Positions 13,683-23,340 of a DNA stretch of 64,000 nucleotides are shown one piece after another (position 1 is the stretch's first letter; every line of letters begins with the position of its first letter). Under the pieces are notes generated by a model. That model was not told where the DNA came from, searched no databases, and was given only the letters and a program-made list of their open reading frames with translations. This DNA is from Marinobacter excellens HL-55 (GTDB lineage: Bacteria > Pseudomonadota > Gammaproteobacteria > Pseudomonadales > Oleiphilaceae). The stretch covers positions 23,602 through 87,601 of the forward strand of contig LJZQ01000015.1 of NCBI GenBank assembly GCA_001314845.1. The letters are read 5' to 3'. The translations under genes and the position numbers were made by a program.

Positions 13683-14659
13683 TGAGTCAACAACCTGACC
13701 GCTCAATCCCTCGCCAGCATCATCCGGCTGGTGTGTTCTTCCGGGGTATGGCGATGGGTGCTGCGGATATTGTCCCGGGCGTGTCTGGCGGCACTATTGC
13801 GTTTATCACCGGTATCTATTTTCGGTTGCTTGAGGCTATCAGCGCGGCGCCGGTGGCGTTCTTTCGACAGTTCCTGAAAGGCGATGTTGCCGGTTTCTGG
13901 CGATCCATGGATGGTAATTTCCTGTTGTGCCTACTGGCCGGGGTGCTGACCAGTGTTGCCAGCCTTGCTTCGCTCATTACCTGGTTGCTGGATGAGCACC
14001 CGGTGCTGATCTGGAGCTTTTTCTTTGGTTTGATTGTTGCGTCGGTCTGGCACGTAGGGCAACAGGTGCGCCGGGTGTCGCCAGCCCTGGTTGTGCCATT
14101 GGTGGTCGGCATTGCATTCGCCTGGTGGGTGACCACATTGCCTGCCAGTGAGCTGGACCCGTCTGGTCTGGCGTTTCTCGGCGCGGGCGCACTGGCTATC
14201 TGCGCCATGATTTTACCGGGTATCTCTGGCAGCTTTCTGTTGCTCATCATCGGCATGTATGCGCCGGTACTGGCGGCCGTTAAATCGTTTGAGCTGGACC
14301 ATCTTGGGCTGTTTCTGATCGGGTGTGTGATTGGTTTGCTGTCCGTTGCCCGCCTGATTACGCTGGCCTTTCGGCACTTTCACGATGCCGTGCTGGCGTT
14401 GTTGACCGGCTTTATGATTGGTGCACTTGGCAAGGTCTGGCCTTGGCAGGAAACCCTGAGCTGGCGAGTAAACAGCTCCGGCAAGGAAGTGCCAGTCAGT
14501 CAGTCTCCGGTGGGACCAGAGACCTGGGCGCAACTTTATGGTCAGGACCCCCAGGTGTTGCTGGCCATGGTCATGGCTGTGGTTGGCTTGGGCCTTGTTC
14601 TGGCCATGGAGTGGTTCGGGGGGCGGTCAGAGCGCAGGCAGGCCGCCAAGACGTCTTGA
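13682..14659 (+). CDS. DUF368 family membrane protein (candidate undecaprenyl-phosphate translocase)
   Basis: Polytopic inner-membrane protein of about 325 residues with eight or more hydrophobic segments. It shows the internal duplication typical of DUF368: DIVPGVSGGTIAFITGIY near residue 35 and MILPGISGSFLLLIIGMY near residue 180. DUF368 includes PopT, reported as a translocase that returns undecaprenyl phosphate to the cytoplasmic face. The start ATG at 13682 shares one base with the pcm stop; a TTG one codon earlier is possible. It is placed between pcm and the cell-wall activator nlpD. The family assignment is firm; the substrate is inference. Confidence 0.88.
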   Translation: MSQQPDRSIPRQHHPAGVFFRGMAMGAADIVPGVSGGTIAFITGIYFRLLEAISAAPVAFFRQFLKGDVAGFWRSMDGNFLLCLLAGVLTSVASLASLITWLLDEHPVLIWSFFFGLIVASVWHVGQQVRRVSPALVVPLVVGIAFAWWVTTLPASELDPSGLAFLGAGALAICAMILPGISGSFLLLIIGMYAPVLAAVKSFELDHLGLFLIGCVIGLLSVARLITLAFRHFHDAVLALLTGFMIGALGKVWPWQETLSWRVNSSGKEVPVSQSPVGPETWAQLYGQDPQVLLAMVMAVVGLGLVLAMEWFGGRSERRQAAKTS

Positions 14660-14912
14660 TCCGTAAAAGTGTTACCTGGCGCACAAAACGACTGTTCCGG
14701 ACGGTAACAATCCTGTGCGGAGAGTAACTTGGACTTGTTCATGAATCGTGCAATATATTAATAAGTTAGTCCTGACACATGAGAAGCTGCATCGCTTGCG
14801 GTTCGTTTCTTAGATGGATTTATCATAATCAGGCGTTTTTTATTACGTGACTAATCTTTATCGGCATAGTAAGGCTGTTCTCCGTTTCAGGCTCTGGTCT
14901 GTTGGGGACGGT

Positions 14913-15722
14913 GTGTGCCGGGATCTGTCAGCAAAACGTGCCGCAACGCTGGCTTTGCTGATGTCCGCCTTGATGCTTGCCGGTTGTAATACCAACGCGA
15001 TTTATGGCGATGACCTCTACAACCCGCCGGTTTACTGGGGCAGTCATGTGGTCAAGCCGGGGGAAACCCTTTATGGCATTGCCTGGCGTTATGGCCGCGA
15101 CTATCGCGAACTCGGCGATGCCAACGGTATGTCGCCACCCTGGACGATCCGGGCCGGTCAGGTACTCCGGCTGGACCAGAAAGGCCGTATTCGCCAAACG
15201 GCCCAGGCGTCATCACCGCCGCCACGCCAGGCTCCCGCTGCAAGTCAACCGTCGGCCAGCGCCAAGCCGCCGGCCCGAACAGCATCCGCACCACCCTCTC
15301 GGGCGGCTACGCCCCCCTCCCAAAGAACGACCGGTAGCCAGACCGTTGGCAATATCCGCTGGCAATGGCCGCACTCTGGCACTGTTATTGCAAACTTTTC
15401 AGAGTCAGGAAAAGTCAATAAAGGTATTGATATTGCCGGGAAACCCGGGGATGCTGTGAAAGCGGCGGCGGGTGGTAATGTGGTGTATGCCGGTAGTGGG
15501 TTACTGGGTTACGGGAACCTGATTATCGTCAATCACAATGAACAGTATTTGAGCGCTTACGCCCACAACCGCAAGATATTGGTGCAAGAAGGGGAGGATG
15601 TAAAAGCTGGACAGGTGATCGCTGAATTGGGTAGTTCTGGTACTGATAAGCCAGTGTTGCACTTCGAGATTCGTAGAAATGGCAACCCAGTTGATCCGGC
15701 CAGATACTTGCCAAGACGCTGA
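14913..15722 (+). CDS. nlpD: Lipoprotein NlpD, LysM and degenerate M23 domains
   Basis: Outer-membrane lipoprotein that activates a cell-wall amidase (AmiC) during septal splitting. The start GTG at 14913 follows GGGGAC and gives a compact signal peptide ending in lipobox LAGC; the longer frame back to GTG 14847 would put 22 extra residues before it. A LysM repeat follows (VKPGETLYGIAWRYG), then a proline/alanine-rich linker and a C-terminal M23 domain. In that domain the usual HxxxD is NKGID and the final HxH is LHFE, so metal ligands are missing, as expected for an activator rather than a hydrolase. rpoS follows after 199 bp; in relatives the main rpoS promoter lies inside nlpD. Confidence 0.93.
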   Translation: MCRDLSAKRAATLALLMSALMLAGCNTNAIYGDDLYNPPVYWGSHVVKPGETLYGIAWRYGRDYRELGDANGMSPPWTIRAGQVLRLDQKGRIRQTAQASSPPPRQAPAASQPSASAKPPARTASAPPSRAATPPSQRTTGSQTVGNIRWQWPHSGTVIANFSESGKVNKGIDIAGKPGDAVKAAAGGNVVYAGSGLLGYGNLIIVNHNEQYLSAYAHNRKILVQEGEDVKAGQVIAELGSSGTDKPVLHFEIRRNGNPVDPARYLPRR

Positions 15723-15921
15723 AGAAATCGAAAATCTGTAACCTGTTTTCGATAGGATTGCCGGGAAGGCCTGACTGAAAACCGCGTAGTAGAAAAACAA
15801 TAACGGCAACTGTGATTGCCAGCCAACAAGCAAATGTCCTGACAAAAGCCATTATTGGAGTAAGTCCGCAATAACAAGAAGTAACGGGCGACAACAGGAT
15901 TATTGAGAGGCGGGGTAGACT

Positions 15922-16920
15922 ATGTCAGCAGAGCAAGAAGACATCATTATTGATCGCGTTGAAGATATCGAAGACGCAGACGAGCATCAGTTAGCAGAAG
16001 ATAAACCGGAAAAACCATCGTCAGACGACACAGTGGCCGAAGTCGAAGACGATTTTCCTGCCAAGGGAAAGTATTACACCAGTTCCAAACAGCTTGATGC
16101 TACTCAGCTGTACCTCAATGAAATCGGTTTTTCACCACTGCTCACACCGGAAGAAGAAGTATACTTTGCGCGCCTGGCTCGCAAAGGTGAAGAATCCGGG
16201 CGCAAACGGATGATTGAAAGCAACCTGAGACTGGTTGTAAAGATCGCTCGACGCTATGTGAACAGGGGTCTTACCCTGCTTGACCTGATTGAGGAAGGCA
16301 ATCTCGGGCTGATCCGTGCGGTCGAAAAGTTCGACCCGGAGCGAGGCTTCCGTTTTTCGACCTACGCAACCTGGTGGATCCGCCAAACCATTGAGCGGGC
16401 GATCATGAACCAGACCCGCACCATCCGCTTACCAATTCACGTCGTCAAAGAATTAAACCTGTACCTCCGTGCGGCGCGCGAACTGACACAAAAGCTCGAT
16501 CACGAGCCAACCGCAGAAGAGATCGCCCGCAAAGTCGATAAGCCGGTACAAGACGTCAAACGCATGCTTGGATTGAACGAGCGCGTTGCCTCGATGGACA
16601 CGCCAATTGGTGTTGGTAGTGATAAATCGCTGATGGATACGGTTGCGGATGAGGGCGCCTCTGATCCAGCCGACCTGCTGCAGGATAACAACATGTGCTC
16701 CTGCCTCGAGAAATGGATCGATCAGCTCAGCGACAAACAGCAGGAAGTCTTGTCTCGCCGGTTCGGGCTTCGAGGCTATCCCATCAGCACGCTGGAGGAA
16801 GTCGGCCAGGAGATCGGCTTGACCCGCGAACGAGTTCGTCAGATACAAGTTGAAGCGTTACGCCGGCTCAGGGAAATTCTGGAGAAAGAAGGTTTGTCTG
16901 GAAACCTGCTGTTCAAATAG
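15922..16920 (+). CDS. rpoS: RNA polymerase sigma factor RpoS
   Basis: Stationary-phase and general stress sigma factor. The acidic N-terminal region is followed by region 1.2 ([16 protein letters not shown]), region 2 ([20 protein letters not shown] and [19 protein letters not shown]), region 3, and region 4 with the helix-turn-helix [20 protein letters not shown] that contacts the -35 element. 332 residues against 330 in E. coli. The 199-bp leader could form the regulated 5' untranslated region, but I could not identify a specific small-RNA site. Confidence 0.98.
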   Translation: MSAEQEDIIIDRVEDIEDADEHQLAEDKPEKPSSDDTVAEVEDDFPAKGKYYTSSKQLDATQLYLNEIGFSPLLTPEEEVYFARLARKGEESGRKRMIESNLRLVVKIARRYVNRGLTLLDLIEEGNLGLIRAVEKFDPERGFRFSTYATWWIRQTIERAIMNQTRTIRLPIHVVKELNLYLRAARELTQKLDHEPTAEEIARKVDKPVQDVKRMLGLNERVASMDTPIGVGSDKSLMDTVADEGASDPADLLQDNNMCSCLEKWIDQLSDKQQEVLSRRFGLRGYPISTLEEVGQEIGLTRERVRQIQVEALRRLREILEKEGLSGNLLFK

Positions 16921-16941
16921 GCCATAGCGCCCGGGAATTGC

Positions 16942-16978
16942 AAAAAGCCGGCCACGGAAACGAGGTCGGCTTTTTTGT
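16942..16978 (+). terminator. Terminator of rpoS
   Basis: The sequence aaaaagccggcc (16942-16953) can pair with ggtcggcttttt (16964-16975), with one G-T wobble, and continues into further T's. It begins 22 bp after the rpoS stop. Confidence 0.85.
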
Positions 16979-17116
16979 TAAATGTGGCAGCAAATGAGAA
17001 CCAAGTGGCGATAGCTCTGTATTTTTCATTGTTAGAATGGCCGCTCCGGGCAGAATGTGGGAGTTGACCCGGTGGCGGATGAAACACTCAATAATAATGA
17101 TCGAAAGGAAAGGACG

Positions 17117-17692
17117 ATGAACAAGACCCTAATCACCAGTTGTGCTTCTTTACTGCTTGTCGGCGCTCTGGCAATGCCTGCCCATGCACTGACTGTCGAC
17201 GGCGTGGACGTGCCAGACACCTATTCGGCCATGGGAAAAGAGCTCCAGTTGAATGGTGCAGGTACTCGCTCCAAGTGGTTCATGAATCTTTATGTCGGCG
17301 GTCTTTATGTGCCGGAGAAGGTGGACGACGCCGAGGCCGTAATTTCAGCTGATGAGCCTCAAGCGATCACGCTGCACATTACCTCGGGCATGATCACCAG
17401 CGAGCGTATGACGGAAGCAACGATGGGCGGCTTCCAGGCGGCTACCGGTGGCGACCTGTCATCGATCCAGGCCGACGTGGATCAGTTCATGGCGGTGTTC
17501 CAGGAGGAGATCCAGGAAGGCGACGTGTTTGACCTGGTCTACGTGCCGGGCTCCGGTGTTCAGGTTCTGAAGAACGGCGAGCAGCGAGACAGCGTTGGTG
17601 ATCTGGAGTTCAAGAAAGCATTATTCGGTATTTGGCTGTCTGACAAGCCAGCTCAGAAAGACCTGAAAGAGAGGATGCTGGGCAAGCGTTGA
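17117..17692 (+). CDS. Secreted chalcone isomerase-like protein
   Basis: A 191-residue protein with a Sec signal peptide (TLITSCASLLLVGALAMPAHA) and a chalcone-isomerase-like domain: GVDVPDTYSAMGKELQLNGAGTRSKW then LYVGGLYVPEK, typical of bacterial periplasmic members. The start at 17117 is chosen because AAAGGA lies 5-10 nt upstream and the signal peptide begins there; the in-frame upstream codon at 17057 would bury it. In bacteria these proteins rarely act on flavonoids and the true ligand is unknown; fatty-acid-like ligands have been proposed for related folds. It is a single-gene unit ending in a strong hairpin. Confidence 0.82.
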   Translation: MNKTLITSCASLLLVGALAMPAHALTVDGVDVPDTYSAMGKELQLNGAGTRSKWFMNLYVGGLYVPEKVDDAEAVISADEPQAITLHITSGMITSERMTEATMGGFQAATGGDLSSIQADVDQFMAVFQEEIQEGDVFDLVYVPGSGVQVLKNGEQRDSVGDLEFKKALFGIWLSDKPAQKDLKERMLGKR

Positions 17693-17703
17693 TCGATTGC
17701 CCC

Positions 17704-17751
17704 GGCCTGACATCAAAACGCCGGCATTCGCCGGCGTTTTGATGTCAGGCC
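17704..17751. terminator. Bidirectional terminator, perfect 22-bp hairpin
   Basis: Arms 17704-17725 and 17730-17751 are perfectly complementary over 22 bp around the loop attc. The tracts caaaacg/cgtttt give T-runs in both directions. It lies between the convergent chalcone-isomerase-like gene and nth, so it can serve both. Confidence 0.85.
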
Positions 17752-17754
17752 GAC

Positions 17755-18393
17755 TTACTGATAGTCGCGTTTTTGCTTGAACTCGCACAGATCTTCAATC
17801 AGACAGGCACCGCATTTTGGCTTTCGGGCGGTACAGGTGTAACGGCCATGCAGAATAAGCCAGTGGTGGGCATCCATCAGGAAGTCTTTCGGGATCAGTC
17901 GCATTAACCGTTTTTCCACTTCCAGCACGTTTTTGCCTGGTGCAATGCCGGTTCGGTTCGAGACCCGGAAGATATGAGTGTCAACTGCCATGGCGGGCTG
18001 GCGGAAAGCGGTGTTCAATACCACGTTGGCGGTTTTTCTGCCGACACCGGGTAATGCCTCCAGGTCTTCACGGTTATCCGGGACCTGACTGTTGTGCTTT
18101 TCAATCAGGATCCGGCAGGTTTTGATGACGTTTTCAGCTTTGCTGTTGAACAGGCCGATGGTTTTTATGTATTCCTTCAGGCCGTCTACGCCCAGCGCGT
18201 AGATGGCTTCTGGAGTATTGGCCACCGGGTATAACTTGTCAGTAGCCTTGTTAACGCCCACATCGGTGGCCTGTGCCGACAGGATCACGGCGATCAGCAA
18301 CTCAAACGGATTGCTGTAGTTCAATTCCGTAGTGGGATTGGGGTTCTCGTCCCGCAGCCGTGTAAAAATCTCGGTACGCTTTTCTTTGTTCAT
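17755..18393 (-). CDS. nth: Endonuclease III
   Basis: DNA glycosylase/AP lyase that removes oxidised pyrimidines. The helix-hairpin-helix LPGVGRKTANVV carries catalytic Lys120, and Asp138 lies in AVDTH; both match E. coli numbering. The [4Fe-4S] cluster cysteines are 187, 194, 197 and 203 in the pattern C-x6-C-x2-C-x5-C. 212 residues. It is the last gene of the rsxABCDGE cluster, 31 bp after rsxE, exactly as in E. coli. Confidence 0.98.
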   Translation of the reverse strand: MNKEKRTEIFTRLRDENPNPTTELNYSNPFELLIAVILSAQATDVGVNKATDKLYPVANTPEAIYALGVDGLKEYIKTIGLFNSKAENVIKTCRILIEKHNSQVPDNREDLEALPGVGRKTANVVLNTAFRQPAMAVDTHIFRVSNRTGIAPGKNVLEVEKRLMRLIPKDFLMDAHHWLILHGRYTCTARKPKCGACLIEDLCEFKQKRDYQ

Positions 18394-18424
18394 GATCTTC
18401 CGGATTCAGAAAGTTGGGTCAGGT

Positions 18425-19141
18425 TCAGGAAACGTTGCCAGTAACCCTGACCCGTTTACTGCCAGGACCGGCATGAGCCGGTTCAGCGGCAAGCCTTCGC
18501 TCTTTGAGGCGGTGATCAATGCTGTTTTTCAACGCAATGAGCAGGCCAAGGCCCATGAACGCGCCGGGAGGCAGCACCATGAACAGCATGTCCGGGTAGT
18601 GCTCGAAGGGCTGAATGACCCAGTCAGAGGCCATGGGTCCGAGCAAAAGGTGCATATCGGCAAACAGCGTGCCCTGACCAATCAGTTCGCGCATCCCGCC
18701 CAGAATAATTAACACCGCCAGAAACCCCAATCCCATCATGGTGCCGTCCAGCAACGCGGGCAGTGGCGGATTCTTTGATGCGAAAGCATCGGCCCGGCCC
18801 AGAATCGCGCAATTGGTGACTATCAGCGGGATAAAAATACCGAGAATCTGATAGAGCTCATAAGTGAACGCCTGCATCAGCAATTCGGCGCAGGTCACAA
18901 AGGATGCGATGATCATAACAAACGCCGGAAGCCGCACCGATTCGTTGACGAAATTACGAATGAGCGAGACCGACAGGTTCGAGCCAATCAACACCATGAG
19001 TGTGGCGATGCCAAGGCCAATGGCGTTCACCACGGTGCTGGTGACCGCCAGCAGCGGGCACAGGCCAAGCACCTGAACCAGCGCCGGGTTATTGGTCCAA
19101 AGACCGTCCTTGATGATTTCACTGGAAGATTTTGTCGCCAT
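18425..19141 (-). CDS. rsxE: Electron transport complex subunit RsxE
   Basis: Integral membrane subunit of the Rsx/Rnf complex, homologous to NqrD. 238 residues with about six membrane segments; the family segment [17 protein letters not shown] is near the N-terminus. RsxA and RsxE form the two inverted halves of the membrane core. It starts 2 bp after the rsxG stop. The C-terminal 30 residues are hydrophilic. Confidence 0.96.
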   Translation of the reverse strand: MATKSSSEIIKDGLWTNNPALVQVLGLCPLLAVTSTVVNAIGLGIATLMVLIGSNLSVSLIRNFVNESVRLPAFVMIIASFVTCAELLMQAFTYELYQILGIFIPLIVTNCAILGRADAFASKNPPLPALLDGTMMGLGFLAVLIILGGMRELIGQGTLFADMHLLLGPMASDWVIQPFEHYPDMLFMVLPPGAFMGLGLLIALKNSIDHRLKERRLAAEPAHAGPGSKRVRVTGNVS

Positions 19142-19143
19142 GA

Positions 19144-19845
19144 TCAGGAATGCTCCGCAGGGTTGGCTTCACCAGCAATTGCTTCCGGTGTCAGCTGTCG
19201 GTTCCGGGGGGAGGGTGGCTCGTTCAGGCGCTCCCGAATGACCTCCCTGTTCTGGCGAAAATAGCTCAGAGAGTGATGTACAGCCTTGACGACGGCCCGA
19301 GGGGTAATGGTCGCGCCGGTAAACTGATCAAAGACACCGCCGTTTTTCTTGACGTTCCATTGATTGGCGGGCGGGTTGCCCAGAGAGCGGCCATCAAAAC
19401 TGTAGACCCAGTCGGATTTTCGGGTCTCGATCCGGTCGCCCAGCCCCGGAGTTTCCCTGTGGTTGGTCACCCGCACACCCAGGACTTTACCATCCAGATC
19501 AAGGCCAACCAGTAACCGGATCTCTCCGGAATAACCATCAGGGGCGACTGCCGGCATGATAATGCCAATGGGCCGGCCATCCCGCCTCGCCACCCAGACG
19601 TTTACCGGCCCTGACGCGGGCTGTCGGGTGTTGGCGGGCAGGGTGACGACATCGCGAAGCAGGTCGTTGTCGTGCTGATGCTCGGGAATAATCTCGAACA
19701 GTGCCCTGGCTTCTGCGCGGGCGGCCTGTTCCTGTATCCGATCTTTCGTCACACCCTGGGTCAGGGCGATGGTGCCGCCGGTTATCACGGCGAACAGGCC
19801 AAGTCCGATGGCGCTGCGGCGGATGGAGGTGGTGAGCGCATTCAT
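19144..19845 (-). CDS. rsxG: Electron transport complex subunit RsxG
   Basis: Membrane-anchored periplasmic flavoprotein of the Rsx/Rnf complex. One N-terminal membrane anchor (about 10-28) is followed by an FMN-binding domain; the flavinylation motif TGAT is at residues 176-179, with Thr179 the expected phosphodiester-linked FMN site. 233 residues. It lies 3 bp after rsxD. The flavin transferase ApbE, needed for attachment, is not encoded in this window. Confidence 0.96.
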   Translation of the reverse strand: MNALTTSIRRSAIGLGLFAVITGGTIALTQGVTKDRIQEQAARAEARALFEIIPEHQHDNDLLRDVVTLPANTRQPASGPVNVWVARRDGRPIGIIMPAVAPDGYSGEIRLLVGLDLDGKVLGVRVTNHRETPGLGDRIETRKSDWVYSFDGRSLGNPPANQWNVKKNGGVFDQFTGATITPRAVVKAVHHSLSYFRQNREVIRERLNEPPSPRNRQLTPEAIAGEANPAEHS

Positions 19846-19848
19846 GGG

Positions 19849-20901
19849 TCAGCCTCCGTTCTTGCCGGGCACACCGCGCCGGGCTTTGTGGTGGCCATAG
19901 GTTCTGGGCGGTGTGTAGTGATCGATAAAAGGTACTGCGAAGTTCAGTAACAGTACGCTGAAGGCCACGGCGTCCGGGTAGTTACCCCAGGTGCGGATCA
20001 GGTAGATCAGCACGCCGATACCGGCGCCATAAATGAGCTTGCCCTGATGGCTAGTGGCCGCAGACACAGGATCTGTTGCTATGAAGAAGGCGCCGAGCAT
20101 GGTGCCGCCGGCCAGCAGGTGCAGTTGTAATGGTGCGTATTGATCCGCGTTGCTGCCGAACGCCAGGCTCATGACGGCGATGGCGCCGAGGAACGCAACC
20201 GGAATGTGCCAGGTAATGATTCTGAGCCAGATTAACACCAGGCCACCGGCGAGAAACGCCAAATTGACCCATTCCCAGCCCCTTGCCACCAGATCGCCAA
20301 AGGTTGGGTGTTGCAGGACCTCGGCAGCGGTAAATGTGGCAATTTTGTGTTTGTATTCGTCCAGCGGGGTCGCCATGGTCCAGGCATCGATGCTGGTCTG
20401 ACTGGCGGAAAAAATAGTTGCCAGGGTTTCGCTGAAACCGGGTGCCCCGGCCCACAGGGTCGCAGGTTGCGCCCAGTTGGTGGTCATAGCCACCGGGAAG
20501 GAGATCAGCACCAGAGCGTAGCCCACCATGGCCGGGTTGAACGGGTTGGATCCCAGCCCACCGTAGAGCTGCTTGGCCACCACGATGGCGGAAATGACGG
20601 CAATGCCGGATACCCACCAAGGCGCAAACTGGGGCAGCGACAGGCCCAGCAGCAAGCCGGTGACGGCAGCGGTATTGTCTTTCAGGAAAAAGGCGATGGG
20701 TTTGTCGCGAAGTTTCAGGATCACGGCTTCAGAGCCCAGTGCCAGCGCCACGCACCAGACTACATTGATCAGATTGCCCCAGCCAAAGAACAGGGTCTGG
20801 GCAATCAGGCCCGGCACTGTGGCCAGCATAACCCAGAGCATTACCCGTGATGTTGGTCGGGCATTGCGGGCATGGGGTGATGTTTGTTGAACTAATGCCA
20901 T
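19849..20901 (-). CDS. rsxD: Electron transport complex subunit RsxD
   Basis: Polytopic membrane subunit of Rsx/Rnf, homologous to NqrB. 350 residues with about nine or ten hydrophobic segments; the segment [17 protein letters not shown] is characteristic. The probable covalent FMN site is Thr178 in [12 protein letters not shown]. Conserved [16 protein letters not shown] lies near the C-terminus. The gene is 18 bp downstream of rsxC within the operon. Confidence 0.96.
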   Translation of the reverse strand: MALVQQTSPHARNARPTSRVMLWVMLATVPGLIAQTLFFGWGNLINVVWCVALALGSEAVILKLRDKPIAFFLKDNTAAVTGLLLGLSLPQFAPWWVSGIAVISAIVVAKQLYGGLGSNPFNPAMVGYALVLISFPVAMTTNWAQPATLWAGAPGFSETLATIFSASQTSIDAWTMATPLDEYKHKIATFTAAEVLQHPTFGDLVARGWEWVNLAFLAGGLVLIWLRIITWHIPVAFLGAIAVMSLAFGSNADQYAPLQLHLLAGGTMLGAFFIATDPVSAATSHQGKLIYGAGIGVLIYLIRTWGNYPDAVAFSVLLLNFAVPFIDHYTPPRTYGHHKARRGVPGKNGG

Positions 20902-20919
20902 GACGGATCCTGCAATGGG

Positions 20920-22749
20920 TTACTCGGACAGCTGCGGGCTGGATTCGGTGCCCGCCAGTTTATGGGCCTCTGCCAACGCCTCACGGGCACGTACAACCCG
21001 GTCGTGATTCTTGGCGACAGCCCGTTCCAGCTTGTCCACGTTGTCGGCTTGCTGTGTTTTTGCGTCATCCAGCATGGTCTGCATGGTGTTCAGCTTGGCC
21101 TCGGCCTGGGTCAGTTGTTTCTCCAGCGCCTCAATATCTGGTTTTTCAGCGGGTTTCGTGGGTGCCTGCTGGGTGGATTCTGTTGCCTGAGCGGCTTTGG
21201 CTTTCTTCCGTTCCAGTGCCTGTTGCACCAACGCCGCTTTGGCATCGCGATTATCCACAGCGTCACCCTGGCTCACGGTTTGCTCTGCTTCTGCTTGCTT
21301 CTGGGCCTGAGCCTCGGCGGCGGCTTTGGCGCGCTCTTTGCGCCGCAGCTCTTTCTCCTGTTGCTCCCGTTCAAGGCGCGCCTGGCGGGCCTCGAAACGT
21401 TCACGGGCACGATCAGACTTCAATTGCTCGGCACGTTGCGTACGGATCTCTCCTTTGGCAAAGCGGTAATACTGCACCAGGGGAATAGAGCTCGGGCAAA
21501 CGTAGGAGCATGCGCCACATTCAATGCAGTCAAACAGGTTCAGGTGTTCGGCCTTCTCAAACTCCGTTGCCTTCGAATACCAGAACAACTGCTGTGGCAG
21601 GAGTTCCATGGGGCAGACCTCTGCGCACTCGCCGCAGCGAATACAGGGTTGTTCCGGCGGTGGTGCCGGCAACTCGGCGCGGGTGGCGGCAATCACACAG
21701 TTGGAGGTCTTGATGACCGGGATCTGGTCGGTGGTCAGGGTGTAGCCCATCATGGGACCGCCCAGTACCAGGCGGTTCAGCTTGTCGGCTTGCAACCCGG
21801 CGGCTGCCAGTAAATCGCTGACCGGCGTGCCGATCAACACGTCGAAGTTGCCGGGTTCCTGCACCGCGTCACCAGAGATGGTGAACACGCGGGAAATCAG
21901 CGGAATACCTTCAAAAATGGCGCGAGAAACGGCAACGGCGGTACCCACGTTCTGGCACATCACGCCGATGTCGGCAGGAATGCCGCCGCTGGGTACTTCC
22001 AGTCCGGTTAAAATCTGGACCAGCTGTTTTTCGCCGCCTGACGGGTATTTGGTGGGCACCACCGCAATTTCGATCTGCGTGCCCTGAACCGCCTTGCGCA
22101 TGGCTTCAATGGCTTCCGGCTTGTTGTCTTCAATACCGACCACACAGCGGGATGGACGAAGAATCCAGGCCATCACCTTCATGCCAGCGACGACCTCGTC
22201 GGCAAGCTCGCGCATGGTCATATCATCGGCAGTAATGTAGGGCTCGCATTCGGCACCGTTGAGAATAAGCGTTTCGACCTTGCGATCCCGGGGCGGGCGT
22301 AATTTGATGTCGGTCGGAAAGCCAGCGCCGCCCATGCCGGAAATGCCCGCGTTGCGAATCCTGTCCAGAACCTCGTCGCGGCCAAGTTGGTGATAATCAC
22401 TGGCCGGATTGCGCTCGCCCCACTGGTCTTCGCCATCCGGCTTCAGAATGATGCACCAATCTGCCATGCCGGAGGGGTGGGGGACTTGCTGCTGTTCTAT
22501 GGCCTCGATAGTGCCGGAGGTCGGCGCATGAACCGGTACACCAATGCCTGTTGCCACCTCTGCGATCTTCTGGCCTTTAAGCACTCGGTCACCGATGCTG
22601 ACTATGGCTTCTGCCGGCGTGCCAATGTGTTGCTGTAGCGGCAGAATGAGGCGCTCAGGAATGCCGGCCCGTCGGATTGGACGACTGGTTGATTGGTGCT
22701 TGTTTTCGGCCGGGTGAACGCCGCCGGCAAAATCCCACAACTGAGTCAT
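20920..22749 (-). CDS. rsxC: Electron transport complex subunit RsxC
   Basis: Peripheral subunit that carries NADH/FMN and iron-sulfur sites, homologous in part to NqrF/NuoF. It begins LWDFAGGVHPAENK; GGAGFPTDIKLRPP and SGGEKQLVQILTG are the Complex-I-like flavin/NADH segments. Two [4Fe-4S] clusters are in CIRCGECAEVCP and CIECGACSYVCP (residues about 370-420). The last 170 residues are a charged Ala/Gln/Lys/Glu-rich coiled coil, a length-variable tail in this family. 609 residues. Its start overlaps the rsxB stop by one base. Confidence 0.97.
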   Translation of the reverse strand: MTQLWDFAGGVHPAENKHQSTSRPIRRAGIPERLILPLQQHIGTPAEAIVSIGDRVLKGQKIAEVATGIGVPVHAPTSGTIEAIEQQQVPHPSGMADWCIILKPDGEDQWGERNPASDYHQLGRDEVLDRIRNAGISGMGGAGFPTDIKLRPPRDRKVETLILNGAECEPYITADDMTMRELADEVVAGMKVMAWILRPSRCVVGIEDNKPEAIEAMRKAVQGTQIEIAVVPTKYPSGGEKQLVQILTGLEVPSGGIPADIGVMCQNVGTAVAVSRAIFEGIPLISRVFTISGDAVQEPGNFDVLIGTPVSDLLAAAGLQADKLNRLVLGGPMMGYTLTTDQIPVIKTSNCVIAATRAELPAPPPEQPCIRCGECAEVCPMELLPQQLFWYSKATEFEKAEHLNLFDCIECGACSYVCPSSIPLVQYYRFAKGEIRTQRAEQLKSDRARERFEARQARLEREQQEKELRRKERAKAAAEAQAQKQAEAEQTVSQGDAVDNRDAKAALVQQALERKKAKAAQATESTQQAPTKPAEKPDIEALEKQLTQAEAKLNTMQTMLDDAKTQQADNVDKLERAVAKNHDRVVRAREALAEAHKLAGTESSPQLSE

Positions 22750-23327
22750 CAGGCACTGGCTCCCTGGCGGTCGGTGGCAATGATGTCGGGCTTGGGTGGT
22801 GTCCAGGTCCAGGTGCGGATATCCGGTTGGATGGTGATCATGTCAATGCAGTCGACCGGGCAGGGCTCGACGCACAGGTCACAACCGGTGCACTCGCTTT
22901 CGATGACGGTATGCATGTGCTTGGCCGCGCCCAGAATGGCATCCACCGGGCATGCCTGAATGCACTTGGTGCAGCCGATACATTCGTCCTCCCGAATCAC
23001 CGCTACCCGTTTGGCTTGTTCTGCACCGTGTTCGGCATCCAGTGGTTGTGGTTCAACGTCCAGCAGGTCGGCCAGGGCCTTGATGGTGGTTTCACCGCCC
23101 GGCGGGCATTTGTTGATCGCCTCACCGTTGGCAATAGCTTCTGCGTAAGGGTGGCAGCCGGGGAAACCGCACTGGCCACACTGGGTTTGCGGCAGCAGCG
23201 CATCAATTTGCTCCACCAGCGGGTTGCCCTCAACCTTGAAGCGTTCAGATGCAAAACCCAGCAGGGCGCCAAAGACCAGCGCCAGGGCAAGCAGCACCAC
23301 AACAGCAATCAGGAAGCTTGTCCACAT
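22749..23327 (-). CDS. rsxB: Electron transport complex subunit RsxB (ferredoxin)
   Basis: Membrane-anchored polyferredoxin of Rsx/Rnf. The N-terminal hydrophobic helix (about 3-24) is followed by a 4Fe-4S domain with CGQCGFPGC and a later Cys, then two ferredoxin motifs [12 protein letters not shown] and [12 protein letters not shown]. 192 residues. It passes electrons between RsxC and the membrane core. It starts 13 bp after rsxA. Confidence 0.97.
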   Translation of the reverse strand: MWTSFLIAVVVLLALALVFGALLGFASERFKVEGNPLVEQIDALLPQTQCGQCGFPGCHPYAEAIANGEAINKCPPGGETTIKALADLLDVEPQPLDAEHGAEQAKRVAVIREDECIGCTKCIQACPVDAILGAAKHMHTVIESECTGCDLCVEPCPVDCIDMITIQPDIRTWTWTPPKPDIIATDRQGASA

Positions 23328-23340
23328 AACAACCGCTCCG

